Shown here: positions 1 to 11,585 of the stretch, piece after piece | How the letters are laid out: each line of letters opens with the position of its first letter | Numbering within the stretch: position 1 is the first letter of the stretch | Assembly: GCF_050303215.1 (NCBI RefSeq) | Contig: NZ_JBNLBH010000063.1 | Span: 32,918-96,917, forward strand | Source of the DNA: Haliangium sp050303215 | Lineage (GTDB): Bacteria > Myxococcota_A > Polyangia > Haliangiales > Haliangiaceae | DNA length: 64,000 nt | Direction: 5' to 3' | Made by a program: the position numbers and the translations under genes | The notes under the pieces: model-generated | Databases searched by the model: none | What the model was told of the DNA's origin: nothing | What the model saw: the letters and a program-made list of their open reading frames with translations, nothing else

Positions 1-462
1 GAGTCGGTGGTCCCGACGGCCGGGCGGGAGCTGCGCGGCGCCGGCTGCCTGCTCGCGTACGAGAACGGCAACTCGGCCTTGTTCGTGCGGCCGCTGGCGC
101 CGAAGGCCATGCTCGGCCCCGACTTCCGGCGCGACACCCTCGGGCTGGCGGCGTCGCTGCTCGGGGTGCTGCACGACCGCCCCGGGCGCAACCCCTGGGT
201 GCTCGTGACCATCCACCTGCACGTGGGCAGCGTCGAGATCGCCGGCGACGCGGTGGTGGGGGGCTCGCTGCTGGATCTATCGCTGTGGGTGGCGCCGATC
301 TCGAACCACATCAACGCCGATATCGTGGTCGGCACCGCGGCCGTGGTCGCCAACCTGGATGTGTCGGTGACGCCGTTGTCGGCGACCCCGGCCTGCTACC
401 GCATCGACACCGGCGCGTTCGCGGCCCGCGGAGACGGGTCAGCGCAGCACGGGAGCGGGTGA
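1..462 (+). CDS. C-terminal part of an unrecognised protein (5' end outside window)
   Basis: The reading frame is open from base 1 to a TGA at 460-462 and uses strongly GC-ended codons, so it is probably the tail (about 153 residues) of a gene that starts upstream. A GTG at base 7 is probably internal. The sequence is of mixed beta type, with a stretch around WVLVTIHLHVGSVEIAG and a single conserved-looking CYRI motif near the end. No domain is recognised. Its last 24 bases overlap the 3' end of the convergent glycine-rich lipoprotein gene. Confidence 0.55.
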   Translation, partial: ESVVPTAGRELRGAGCLLAYENGNSALFVRPLAPKAMLGPDFRRDTLGLAASLLGVLHDRPGRNPWVLVTIHLHVGSVEIAGDAVVGGSLLDLSLWVAPISNHINADIVVGTAAVVANLDVSVTPLSATPACYRIDTGAFAARGDGSAQHGSG

Positions 463-1770
463 GACGCGCGCGTTGGCGTCGATGTCGCGCGCGGGCGCGG
501 CGATGATGATGTAGCCGGTGGAGCCGCCGCCGCCGCCGCCCCCGCGGGTGCCGGGCTGGCCGGTGGCGCCGTTGCCGTCGGCCAAGGCGCCGCCGCTGCC
601 GCCGTCGCCGCCGCTCACCTCGGCGCCGCTGCCGCCGTTCGCGCGGTCCACGCCGAGGGCGCCGTCGTCGCCGTCGTCGGCGAGCTCGTTGTCGGTGCCC
701 TCGCCGCCGCCGCCGCCGTTGGCGGCCAGGATCGCGTCGGCCGTGATCGAGATCGAGCCCGCCTCGAGGCCGAGCATGCCGCCACTGCCGCCGCCGCCGC
801 CGCCGCCGCGTCGACCGATGAGTCCGTTGCCGCCGTGGCCCCCCTCGCCGCCGGCGTGCAGCCGGCCGCCGATGGTGATGGACGCCTGCGCCGTGAGCTG
901 AAGTGCGCCGCCGCCGCGACCGCCGCCGCCGGCTGCGTTGCCCAGGTTGCCACGGCCGCCGCTGGCGCCCGAGCAGCCGCCGCGCAGGTTGGCGGGCACG
1001 GGCTGGGCCGCGCCGCCGCCGCCACCGCTGCCGCTGCCGCCGTTGCCGCCGCTGCCGCCGAGACCGCCGAGGCCGCCGCCGCCACCACCACCGCCGCCGC
1101 TGTTGCCGTCCACGCCGGCCTCGACCGGGTCGCACGCGCCGGTGTCAGCCCCGGCCCCGGCCCGGAACAGCTCGCTGCTCAGGTCCAGCGTGCCCTGCAC
1201 GTCGATGTCCGACCACGACGCGATCAGCAGCGGGCGGCTGCCGATCACGAGCACGGTGGCCCCGGCGGCGACGGTGAGGGCGTCCACCGAGACCAGGCGC
1301 AGCTCGGGTGAGGCGTCGGTGTAGACCTGGCTGGCGTGCTCCACCCGGGCCCCGGTGGGCGCGGTCAAGGTGCCGTCGTCGGTGTCGTAGACGTAGGGGA
1401 GGACGGTCTGATCGAGCACCAGCGCGGCGCTGGGGGCGACGATGGCGCAGGGATCGAAGTGGGCCGGCGGGGGTGACCAGGTGGCGCAGTCGGGGTTCGC
1501 GTCGGGAGGTTCGCCGGCGTCGGGGGGAGCGGCGTCGGGGTTGGTGATCCCGGCGTCCGGGGCGAGCGGGTCGGCGTCCGGGCCGGCCTCGCCGGCGTCC
1601 GCTACCGCGGCGTCGATGTCGGCGCCGGTGTCGCCCGGGCCGCCGATACCCGAGGTGTCGAACTGGCAGCTCGTGATGAGGACCGCCGGCGCTGACAGCA
1701 GGACGAAGGCAAGGGGATGACGAAACAACACGACGTAACTCGAACGGGGCGAGTGAGAACCATAGCGCAC
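439..1770 (-). CDS. glycine-rich lipoprotein of unknown function
   Basis: The product has 443 residues. A hydrophobic N-terminal segment ends in a lipobox-like LITSC with Cys35, so export and lipidation are likely. It is followed by an Asp/Ala/Pro-rich linker (about residues 40-95) typical of myxobacterial surface lipoproteins. The region from about residue 215 to the end is glycine-rich, with several runs of 5-9 glycines broken by short beta-type stretches such as ASITIGGRLHAGG and GSISITADAILAANG, suggesting a repetitive beta fold. Function is unknown; a surface or spore/matrix role is only a guess. The gene is divergent from the M1 peptidase gene (73-bp gap) and convergent with the partial gene at the left edge. 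The GC-rich repeats create long open frames on the opposite strand that are not genes. Confidence 0.8.
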   Translation of the reverse strand: MRYGSHSPRSSYVVLFRHPLAFVLLSAPAVLITSCQFDTSGIGGPGDTGADIDAAVADAGEAGPDADPLAPDAGITNPDAAPPDAGEPPDANPDCATWSPPPAHFDPCAIVAPSAALVLDQTVLPYVYDTDDGTLTAPTGARVEHASQVYTDASPELRLVSVDALTVAAGATVLVIGSRPLLIASWSDIDVQGTLDLSSELFRAGAGADTGACDPVEAGVDGNSGGGGGGGGGLGGLGGSGGNGGSGSGGGGGAAQPVPANLRGGCSGASGGRGNLGNAAGGGGRGGGALQLTAQASITIGGRLHAGGEGGHGGNGLIGRRGGGGGGGSGGMLGLEAGSISITADAILAANGGGGGEGTDNELADDGDDGALGVDRANGGSGAEVSGGDGGSGGALADGNGATGQPGTRGGGGGGGSTGYIIIAAPARDIDANARVSPAPVLR

Positions 1771-1843
1771 CTGTGGGCAATTGTGGACGAAGACCTGCTC
1801 ACTGCGCGCTGCGGTGTGGCCTCATCCGAGGTAGCCTGGCGAC

Positions 1844-4660
1844 ATGGTGCGCGACGTCAACGGCCGCTGTGGGCGGCCCGGGAGAGCTGATTACCACCAC
1901 ATCGCGCACGGGCTGGCGCTCGTCGTCGCCCTCGCCGCGACCGCATGTGCGCAGAGCGCGGCGACAGGCCCTGCGCCCGCGTCCGCCGGTGTTCCCGGCG
2001 GCACCGGTCCCGGAGGATCTACAGATGGCTGGGACACGGCCGGGGGCGAGCCCACGGCGCCCGCCTTCCGGCTCGGCGACGAGGTCGTGCCGCTCGCCTA
2101 CGCGCTGGAGCTCGAGCTCGACCCGGGCCAGCGCGGCTATCGCGGCCAGGTCGTCATCGATGTGCGCGTGGCTCGACCGGTGGGCGCGATCTGGCTGCAC
2201 GCCGACGAGCTCGACCTCGAGCGGGCGGCGCTGCACCAGGGCGGCGCGGTGATCGAGGTCTCGGGGCACGACCGCCACCCCGGCGCCGAGGGGCTGGTGC
2301 GGCTGGCGCTGGCGGGTCCGGCCGCGGCCGGGCGAGCCCGGCTCGTGATCGACTTTCGCGGTCGCTACCAGGACCGGGTCGGGGTGTTTCGGCGCTTCGA
2401 GGGCGGGGTTCCGTACGTGTACACCGACTTCGAGCCCATCGACGCCCGCCGCGCCTTCCCCTGCTTCGACGAGCCCCGCTTCAAGACCCCGTGGGCGGTG
2501 TCGCTGGTGGTCCCCGAAGGCGCGCGAGGGCTCTCGAACATGCCCGCGCGTGTGCGGGAGCCGCTTTCGGACGGGCGGACGCGGATCCGCTTCGCGCCTA
2601 CCCGGCCGCTGCCGAGCTACCTCGTGGCCTTCGCGGCGGGCCCGTTCGAGCTGATCGAGCTGAACGGGACCTCGGTGCCGATGCGGCTGGTGGTGCCGCG
2701 CGGCAAGGCGGCCTGGGCGGCCACCGCCGCCGCCACCGCGCCCCCGCTGCTGACCGCCATCGAGGCCTACATGGGCGCGCCATCGCCCTTCCCCAAGCTC
2801 GATCTGGTGGCCGTGCCCGACTTCGGCGGGGCCATGGAGAACCCCGGGCTCATCACCGTCGCCGCCCACATCCTGCTCGCCGATCCCGCCCGGCCCGCGA
2901 TCCCGCAGCAGCGCTTCATGGCCCTGGTGTGCGCGCACGAGTTCGCTCACCTGTGGTTTGGCGATCTGGTCACCCCGGGCGACTGGCGCGACCTGTGGCT
3001 CAACGAAGGCCTGGCGACCTGGTTGGCCGACAAGGCGCTGTTGGCCTGGCGGCCCGAACGCCGGCCCGAGCTCGACCAGGTCGTGGCCTACCGCGAGGCC
3101 ATGGCGCTGGATCGGGCCCTGGATGCGCGCGCCGTGCGTCAGCCGGTGTACGGCCGGGCCGCCCTGGGCGCCATCTTCGACGCCATTACGTACAAGAAAG
3201 GTGGCGCCCTCATCGCCATGCTCGAGGCCTGGGTGGGCGAAGACGCCTTTCGCCGCGCGCTGCGGGCCTACGTGGCCGAGCACGCCGACGAGGTCGTCAC
3301 CGCCGCGGACCTGATGGCCGCGGTCCAGGCCGTCAGCGAGCGCCCGGTGGCGGCGACGCTGAGCAGCTTCCTCGACCAGCCGGGGTACCCGTTGGTGTCG
3401 GCCGAGACCCGCTGCAGCCCCGGCGCGCACGCCGGCGAAGACGAGGGCGCTTCCGTCCACGCGTCCGTGACCCTGTCCCAGCGCCGCTACCTGCCCTTGG
3501 TCGAGCGTGCCCGCGCCGGCGCGGCGTCACCCGACCCGACCTGGAAGGTGCCCGTGTGCGTGCGCTACGACCGCGGCGGCGACAGCGCGGAGGCCTGCAC
3601 GGTGCTCGACCAGCCGAGCGCGACCCTGACGCTCGACACCGCCACCTGCCCGCGCTGGCTCGTGCCCAACGCCGGCGGGCGCGGGTATTACCAGTACCGA
3701 ATGCCGGCGGACCAGCTCGTGGCCCTGGCCCGCGCCCCCCTCGACGGCCGCGAGGCCACCGAGCTCGCTCACACCGTGCGCGCGCTGCTCGACAGCGGCG
3801 ACCTCGAGGTCGCCGAGGCCTTGCAGGTCGCCGGCGCGCTGGCGGTGCGGTCCGAGCGCCACGTGCACGAGCCGCTCATCGAGCTGTTTTCGGACATGGC
3901 TCGCTACCTGGTGACGGGCGCGCAGCGGGAGCGATTTCGAGCCTATCTGCGCCGGCTCTACCGCGACCACATGCGGACCTTGGGGGTCAGCCCGCGCCCC
4001 GGTGAGAGCGAGGAGGACACCTTGCGCCGGCTCGCCCTGCTCGGCTTCGTGGGCGAGATCGCGCGCATCCCCGAGGTCGTGCGCGAGCTGCGCGCGAGCG
4101 CCGACACCTGGCTGCGCACGGGCAGCGGCATCGCCCCGGGCCTGATCGAAGAGACCCTGCGGGTCGTGGCCGCGACCGGTGACGCGGCCCTGTTCGACCG
4201 GCTTGAGCGCGAGCTCCGCGACAGCGGCCGCGACGTCACCCGCCAGGCGGTCCTGATCGCGGCCGTGGGCTCGTTCACCGAGCCGGCCTTGATCGAGCGC
4301 GCCCTCGACTTGGTGCGCGACACCGACCTCGAGCTGCCGCTGCGCTACCGCCTGCTCCTGGCCCTGCTCCGGCGCCCGCGCTCGGTGCCGCTGGTGCTCG
4401 ACTACCTGCGCGCGCACGAGGCCGCGATCGCCGACAGCGACGCCAGCCGGATGCTGCTCTTGGCCCCCTTGCTCGGCGCCGGGCTGTGCAGCCAGCGCGG
4501 GTTCGAGCAGGCGCGCGGCCTGGCCCAGGCCCTGAGCCGGCGCGGCGCCATCGCGCCCGAGCGCCTGAGCCCGCTGCTGTCCCAGAGCGAGCTCAACATG
4601 CGCACCTGCCTGGCCTTCCGCGAGCGCCACGGCGGCCTGGACGCGGACTTCTTTCGCTGA
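1844..4660 (+). CDS. M1 family zinc aminopeptidase, predicted lipoprotein
   Basis: The product has 938 residues and is a gluzincin aminopeptidase that removes N-terminal residues from peptides. The exopeptidase GAMEN motif is at residues 329-333. The zinc site is H365-E-F-A-H369 with the third ligand E388 in LWLNEGLATW, giving the exact HExxH-x18-E spacing. The N-terminus (about residues 21-35) is a hydrophobic segment ending ATAC with Cys35, so it is probably a lipoprotein acting in the periplasm or at the outer membrane, not the usual cytosolic PepN. Residues from about 560 to the end match the helical ERAP1-type C-terminal region of the family. The ATG at 1844 is the first in frame; the lipobox supports it. 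No clear operon partner: the next gene belongs to an unrelated ATPase. Confidence 0.93.
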   Translation: MVRDVNGRCGRPGRADYHHIAHGLALVVALAATACAQSAATGPAPASAGVPGGTGPGGSTDGWDTAGGEPTAPAFRLGDEVVPLAYALELELDPGQRGYRGQVVIDVRVARPVGAIWLHADELDLERAALHQGGAVIEVSGHDRHPGAEGLVRLALAGPAAAGRARLVIDFRGRYQDRVGVFRRFEGGVPYVYTDFEPIDARRAFPCFDEPRFKTPWAVSLVVPEGARGLSNMPARVREPLSDGRTRIRFAPTRPLPSYLVAFAAGPFELIELNGTSVPMRLVVPRGKAAWAATAAATAPPLLTAIEAYMGAPSPFPKLDLVAVPDFGGAMENPGLITVAAHILLADPARPAIPQQRFMALVCAHEFAHLWFGDLVTPGDWRDLWLNEGLATWLADKALLAWRPERRPELDQVVAYREAMALDRALDARAVRQPVYGRAALGAIFDAITYKKGGALIAMLEAWVGEDAFRRALRAYVAEHADEVVTAADLMAAVQAVSERPVAATLSSFLDQPGYPLVSAETRCSPGAHAGEDEGASVHASVTLSQRRYLPLVERARAGAASPDPTWKVPVCVRYDRGGDSAEACTVLDQPSATLTLDTATCPRWLVPNAGGRGYYQYRMPADQLVALARAPLDGREATELAHTVRALLDSGDLEVAEALQVAGALAVRSERHVHEPLIELFSDMARYLVTGAQRERFRAYLRRLYRDHMRTLGVSPRPGESEEDTLRRLALLGFVGEIARIPEVVRELRASADTWLRTGSGIAPGLIEETLRVVAATGDAALFDRLERELRDSGRDVTRQAVLIAAVGSFTEPALIERALDLVRDTDLELPLRYRLLLALLRRPRSVPLVLDYLRAHEAAIADSDASRMLLLAPLLGAGLCSQRGFEQARGLAQALSRRGAIAPERLSPLLSQSELNMRTCLAFRERHGGLDADFFR

Positions 4661-4747
4661 GCCCCGGCCGGGCGAGCCGCCGACAGATGTGGAACAATGT
4701 GCCCCCTTCATCGCCATGAAGGCGCGCGCGCGCCGGGGAGCAGACGG

Positions 4748-5791
4748 ATGACCATCACGCGGATCAGACTCAAGCGGTTTACGGCCTTCGAGCACCTCGA
4801 CCTCCGCGTGAGTCCCGGCATCAATGTGCTCATCGGTGAGAACGGGACCGGGAAGACCCATCTACTCAAGGTCGCTTACGCGGCGTGTGATGTCTCCAAG
4901 ACCAAGGCGGACTTCACCGACAAGCTGGTGCGGGTATTCCTGCCCTCCGGCCGGGCGCCGGGCCGGCTGGTGAAGCGCCAGCAAGGGAGCGTGCGCGGAG
5001 AGGTGGACGTCTGGAGGGGACAGGACAAACTGAGAGTGTCGTTCTCGAACCACACCAAGTCAGTGGCGTCTGCGACGGTGACCGGCTTCGAGCAGTGGAC
5101 GAGTCAGCCGGTGGAGAGCGTCTTCATCCCGGTCAAGGAGATGCTGTCGAACGGCCCTGGATTCCGCTCTCTATACGCCCAGCGGGAGGTCCACTTCGAA
5201 GAGATCTACGCCGACATCCTCGACCGCGCCTACCGGCCGGCGCTGCGTGGCGCGATGGATCAGGATCGCAAGCGGGTGCTCACGCACCTACAGCGCGCCA
5301 TCGACGGCAGAGTCAACGTGCAGAACGAAGAGTTCTTCCTCAAGAACAAGCACGGCAACCTCGAGTTCACTCTGCTGGCAGAAGGCATGCGCAAGCTGGG
5401 GCTGTTGTGGTTGCTGGTCCAGAACGGCACCTTGTTGCACGGCGCGGTGTTGTTTTGGGACGAGCCTGAGACCAACCTCAACCCCAAGCTCTTTGGGGTT
5501 CTGATGGGCATCCTGCTGCAGCTCCAGCGTCTCGGGGTGCAGGTCTTCTTGGCCACCCACGACTACGCAATCCTCAAGGAGCTGGAGCTCGGCATCAAGC
5601 CGGGCGACGAGATCCGATGTCACGCGTTGTACCGCGACGCCGACGACGGCCAGGTGCAATGCGAATCCAAGCACTCGCCGTTCGAGCTGGAGCACAGCGC
5701 CATCGCCGAGGCGTTCGCCTCCCTCTATGATCGCGAGCTGAAGCGGGCGCTGCGGCCTGCGCAGGGGCGTGAGACGGAGGCGTCGTCGTGA
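4748..5791 (+). CDS. AAA family ATPase (AAA_21/OLD-like, ABC-type fold)
   Basis: The product has 347 residues. The Walker A motif GENGTGKT is at residues 30-37, preceded by the typical RLKRFTAFEHLDL start of SMC/RecF-like ATPases. A degenerate signature LAEGMRKLGLL, Walker B AVLFWDEPETNLNP and switch histidine LATHDY follow. The start at 4748 is preferred to an upstream ATG at 4697 because a GGAG lies 8 bases before it and the conserved domain begins at once. The stop TGA overlaps the GTG start of the next gene (GTGA), so the two are translationally coupled. ATPases of this kind often occur in two-gene cassettes of anti-phage or maintenance type, but no toxin or nuclease domain is visible here. 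Codons are less uniformly GC-ended than in flanking genes, hinting at transfer. Confidence 0.85.
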   Translation: MTITRIRLKRFTAFEHLDLRVSPGINVLIGENGTGKTHLLKVAYAACDVSKTKADFTDKLVRVFLPSGRAPGRLVKRQQGSVRGEVDVWRGQDKLRVSFSNHTKSVASATVTGFEQWTSQPVESVFIPVKEMLSNGPGFRSLYAQREVHFEEIYADILDRAYRPALRGAMDQDRKRVLTHLQRAIDGRVNVQNEEFFLKNKHGNLEFTLLAEGMRKLGLLWLLVQNGTLLHGAVLFWDEPETNLNPKLFGVLMGILLQLQRLGVQVFLATHDYAILKELELGIKPGDEIRCHALYRDADDGQVQCESKHSPFELEHSAIAEAFASLYDRELKRALRPAQGRETEASS

Positions 5792-6167
5792 CCACAGTGC
5801 TTGAACGCGAGCTCGAATTCTCGTTCCCGTCCGCCTGGCGCGTGACCAAGCCCGACGCGCCTGGGCGTCAGATACCCCTCTACGTCAAGTTCGTGGACTT
5901 CCTGGTCGAGCGCGAGCGCGATCGGCTCCTCATCGAGGTCAAGGATCCCTCGATGTCGACCGCGCCACCCGCCGAGCGCGAACGCTTTGTCCACAAAATG
6001 GCGTCCCGGGAGCTGTGGACCTCGCCGATCGTCTCAGAAGGCGCCTGGCGCACGAAGCGGAGCAGCCTTGGGTGCGCCCGTACATCGCGGACTGCGTCGT
6101 GGTACCGACTAGCCAGTTCGCGGACGCGCTGCCCGGCTGCCGAGTGAGACGGGTGCCGTCGGCGTGA
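5788..6167 (+). pseudogene. broken partner gene of the AAA ATPase
   Basis: The frame opens at GTG 5788, overlapping the ATPase stop, and reads sensibly through FVDFLVERERDRLLIEVKD and on to about KMASREL. Read on in the same frame it becomes implausible and stops at 6145-6147. In the +2 frame from about 6010 a good protein tail appears, including DLADRLRRRLAHEAEQPW, RPYIADCVVVPTSQF and a stop at 6165-6167. The two halves look like the head and tail of one protein of roughly 170-200 residues with the middle part lost, so an internal deletion that also shifts the frame is the simplest explanation. The first-half motif IEVKD with its acidic/hydrophobic context could be nuclease-like, but that is weak. 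Sequencing error alone would not explain the missing middle. Confidence 0.6.
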
Positions 6168-6179
6168 GCCCCGGCGGGG

Positions 6180-7109
<930 letters not shown>

Positions 7110-7174
7110 GCTTTCTCCTCTGCACGATGGTGCGATTGCGGCGCCGGTCGTGGACCGGCGGCGCGGTGGGATGA

Positions 7175-8017
<843 letters not shown>

Positions 8018-8029
8018 GATGCGCTCCTG

Positions 8030-9357
<1,328 letters not shown>

Positions 9358-9358
<1 letters not shown>

Positions 9359-10854
9359 TAGAAGTAATACCCAACGTTGACGTTGAAGCGGGTGTTCCAC
9401 GACGCGTCCACGCTGCCGTCCTCGTTGCGGTTGCCCTCGGCCATGGCCGAGCCGTAGTTGGGCCCGATCCAGGGGTGATGCTTGCCCAGGACGAGGTCGA
9501 TATAGGTGTAGATGGGGCCGGAGGCCAGGAGCGTCCCGGTGACGTTTTGGTGGGTGTCGGAGAAGCCGGTCTCGGGTTTGATGACGATGCTGTAGTCGTT
9601 GTACACCGTGACCGTGGACAGCGGCCCCTTGTTGACGTCGAAGGTGTAGGCGGCGTTGGCCGAGAGCTGATAGCCCCGGGCCGCGACCATGTAGGGGAAG
9701 TCGTAGGCGCCCATGACGACGATGTCGTCGCGCTGGCCATCCGGGTTCTCGGGCTTGTAATCGTAGGCGATCCCCTGGAGCTGGATGTTGGCCTTGCCGA
9801 GGTTGATGACGGCGTGGGCGGCCGCGGCCCAGTGATAGCCGGTCTGCTCGGTGGCGCCGTTGTACAGGCCGCCGATCTCGCCGGAGACGCCGATCTCGGC
9901 GTTGTTTCCGTCGCCGAAGGAGACCGGATAGGCCACCCGGACATTGACCTGGTTGGTCTCGCTGTTGGCGCGATCCTCGGTGAGCCCGGCGTAGCCGAGC
10001 TCCGCGACCGAGGTCGGGACCACGTCGTAGGAGTAGCGCGCGCTGGCGATGCTGCTGCCGGTGTACGAGGCCTCGCTGTTCTTGTAGAACGCGGCCCGGA
10101 TATCGAGGTCGCCCACCTTGGTGGTGGCGCGCACCCCGAGGTCGTAGTCGTCCTCGAAGCCGATGTAGTACCCGAGGCCGAAGAAGAAGTTGTGGGAGGC
10201 GAAGCCGAGGATGCCGAAGGGGACCTGGCTGATGCCCACGTCGATCTTGGTGTCGTCGTCGACCGCGTAGCCGACGTAGCCGTGGTGGAGCATGTGGTAG
10301 CCCTGGTACAGCCGGTACTCGGCCGAGATCGACAGCGGGCCGTAGCCGCCGTCGACGTTCACGCGGAAGGTGTCGAACGCGAGGTCGCCGAAGCGGTCGC
10401 GGTTCTGCTCCTGCCCATCCCAGGACTTGATGAAGTAGCTCACCCGGAGAGCGCCGCCGAAAGTCAGCGACGACTTCATCGGGGCCGGCTCCTCGGCCTC
10501 GGCCGCCACCTCGCTCTCGGCTGTCGCCGCCTCTTCCGTCGCGGCGGCGGCGGCGGTCGCTGCGGTAGTGGCAGTGGTGGCGGCGGTAGCGGCGCCGACA
10601 GCGGCCGCGCCGTGGGCAGGCCCTGCCTGCGCGAGCGCGTGCTCATCGGAGGACGTACGACGGGGAGAATCAGATTCGTCGCATTCGGCAGTCGTCTCTG
10701 TCTGATCACAGAGGGCGGTGTCACCGGGAGCGGGTTGATTTCCCGGCGCCGCAGATACAGCACCGACTGAACCGATCGTCAGTGCGAGGAATGCAAGAAC
10801 GGGAAATGACTGGCGAAACACAGAGCATGGCGCCAGCTTGGAGTCGCTGTGCAT
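9358..10854 (-). CDS. outer-membrane porin-like beta-barrel, first gene of the betaine operon
   Basis: The product has 498 residues. It has an N-terminal signal sequence (about residues 17-36, ending VSAA), an Ala/Thr/Glu-rich low-complexity spacer (about 75-125), then alternating-residue beta strands to a terminal NVNVGYYF. The C-terminal aromatic Phe is the classical signal for the BAM insertion machinery. Strands such as ALRVSYFIKSWDG and the DRFGDLAFDTFRVNVDGGYG segment resemble phosphate-selective or OprO-like porins without a firm match. It precedes and overlaps the OpuA ATPase gene, so it probably admits the same osmoprotectant across the outer membrane; that substrate is inferred from context only. 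The promoter region holds two palindromes (10884-10908 and 10912-10927). Confidence 0.85.
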
Positions 10855-11585
10855 GCTTGGTTGCTATCGAAGATACAATCTTCTGTCAAGGAGATAGCTT
10901 TCTTGACATGAATGAGGTATATCTCATGCCATAGTAGGACGTCCACGTTGCCGAGAAACGCGCGCGTGAGACAGGTCGAGGTGAATCGGGCGGTGTTGGT
11001 ATCGCGGCGGCGGTCATAGCAGGCGTGATCGTGCGCCCGAGCGTGTGCTCAGCCGTGTTGCGCGCATGCTCGGTCGCCCAGCCGGCGGGGCGTGGCTCGG
11101 CAGCGCCGATCGCAGTCTCGCGGGCTGACTCGGCCGGTATCGAGCGCGGGCTGATGATGAAGAGAGAGCCCTCGTCGATAGAGGTTTCTGGTCGAGCCAG
11201 GTACAAAAAGATCTCCATCATGGACAGGAAAGAGCTCTTCAGGCGGAGCAGCATCGCTTCCCCTCTCCGGCGCGCGCGGGAGCATGGTCTGTCCAACCCG
11301 TCGGTCGACCTCGAGGACCGGGCGGGGCCGGGAGAAGCGCCACCACGGCCGCCCGCCAGCGACCATTAGGCCCGACCGCGGGCGACATTGCCGGTCCCGG
11401 CAGGTGCGGGGCGGCGGTGGGCTCATCCGGCCCCGAGCGGCGCGACGCGCAACTTCTGCATCCCGTTTCGAGCTTTGTGCAAGTGCTGCCGGGTAGGTGG
11501 GGGCGACGCCGAGACAGGCCCCCCTCCAGTACTCGGCACCGAGCTTGCACCCCCTCGGCTCCAGGCTTCACCAAGGAGACAGGAC
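10855..11585. other. 731-bp intergenic stretch between the porin and metalloprotease genes
   Basis: The left 75 bases hold the porin control region. The remaining part has open frames on both strands (for example 10886-11296 minus) but they lack ribosome sites, recognisable domains and consistent codon bias, so no gene is called. A ribosome site AAGGAGACAGGAC lies immediately before the metalloprotease ATG at 11586. No transposon ends or tandem repeats were seen. Confidence 0.5.
10884..10927 (-). promoter_or_regulatory. paired palindromes in front of the porin/OpuA operon
   Basis: Two dyads sit 30-73 bases upstream of the porin ATG in a locally AT-rich stretch. The first is TGTCAAG (10884-10890) with CTTGACA (10902-10908) around an 11-base centre. 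The second is ATGAGGTATATCTCAT (10912-10927), arms ATGAG/CTCAT. On the minus strand each CTTGACA arm also contains a consensus-like TTGACA, so regulator sites may overlap the promoter. This is the arrangement expected for an osmolarity or substrate-responsive repressor of the operon; the regulator is not identified. Confidence 0.5.

Noticed and set aside
311..1324. Several long open frames opposite the glycine-rich lipoprotein (both strands and all frames)
   Set aside because: They are shadows of GGC/GCC-rich codons, give pure Arg/Ala/Pro proteins and have no ribosome sites.
10903..10935. Plus-strand promoter with TTGACA at 10903 and CATAGT at 10930
   Set aside because: The spacing is 21 bases and there is no plus-strand gene directly downstream; the TTGACA is better explained as part of the dyad.
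10886..11296. 136-residue minus-strand open frame upstream of the porin
   Set aside because: It overlaps the porin control region, has mixed codon usage and no recognisable motif or ribosome site.
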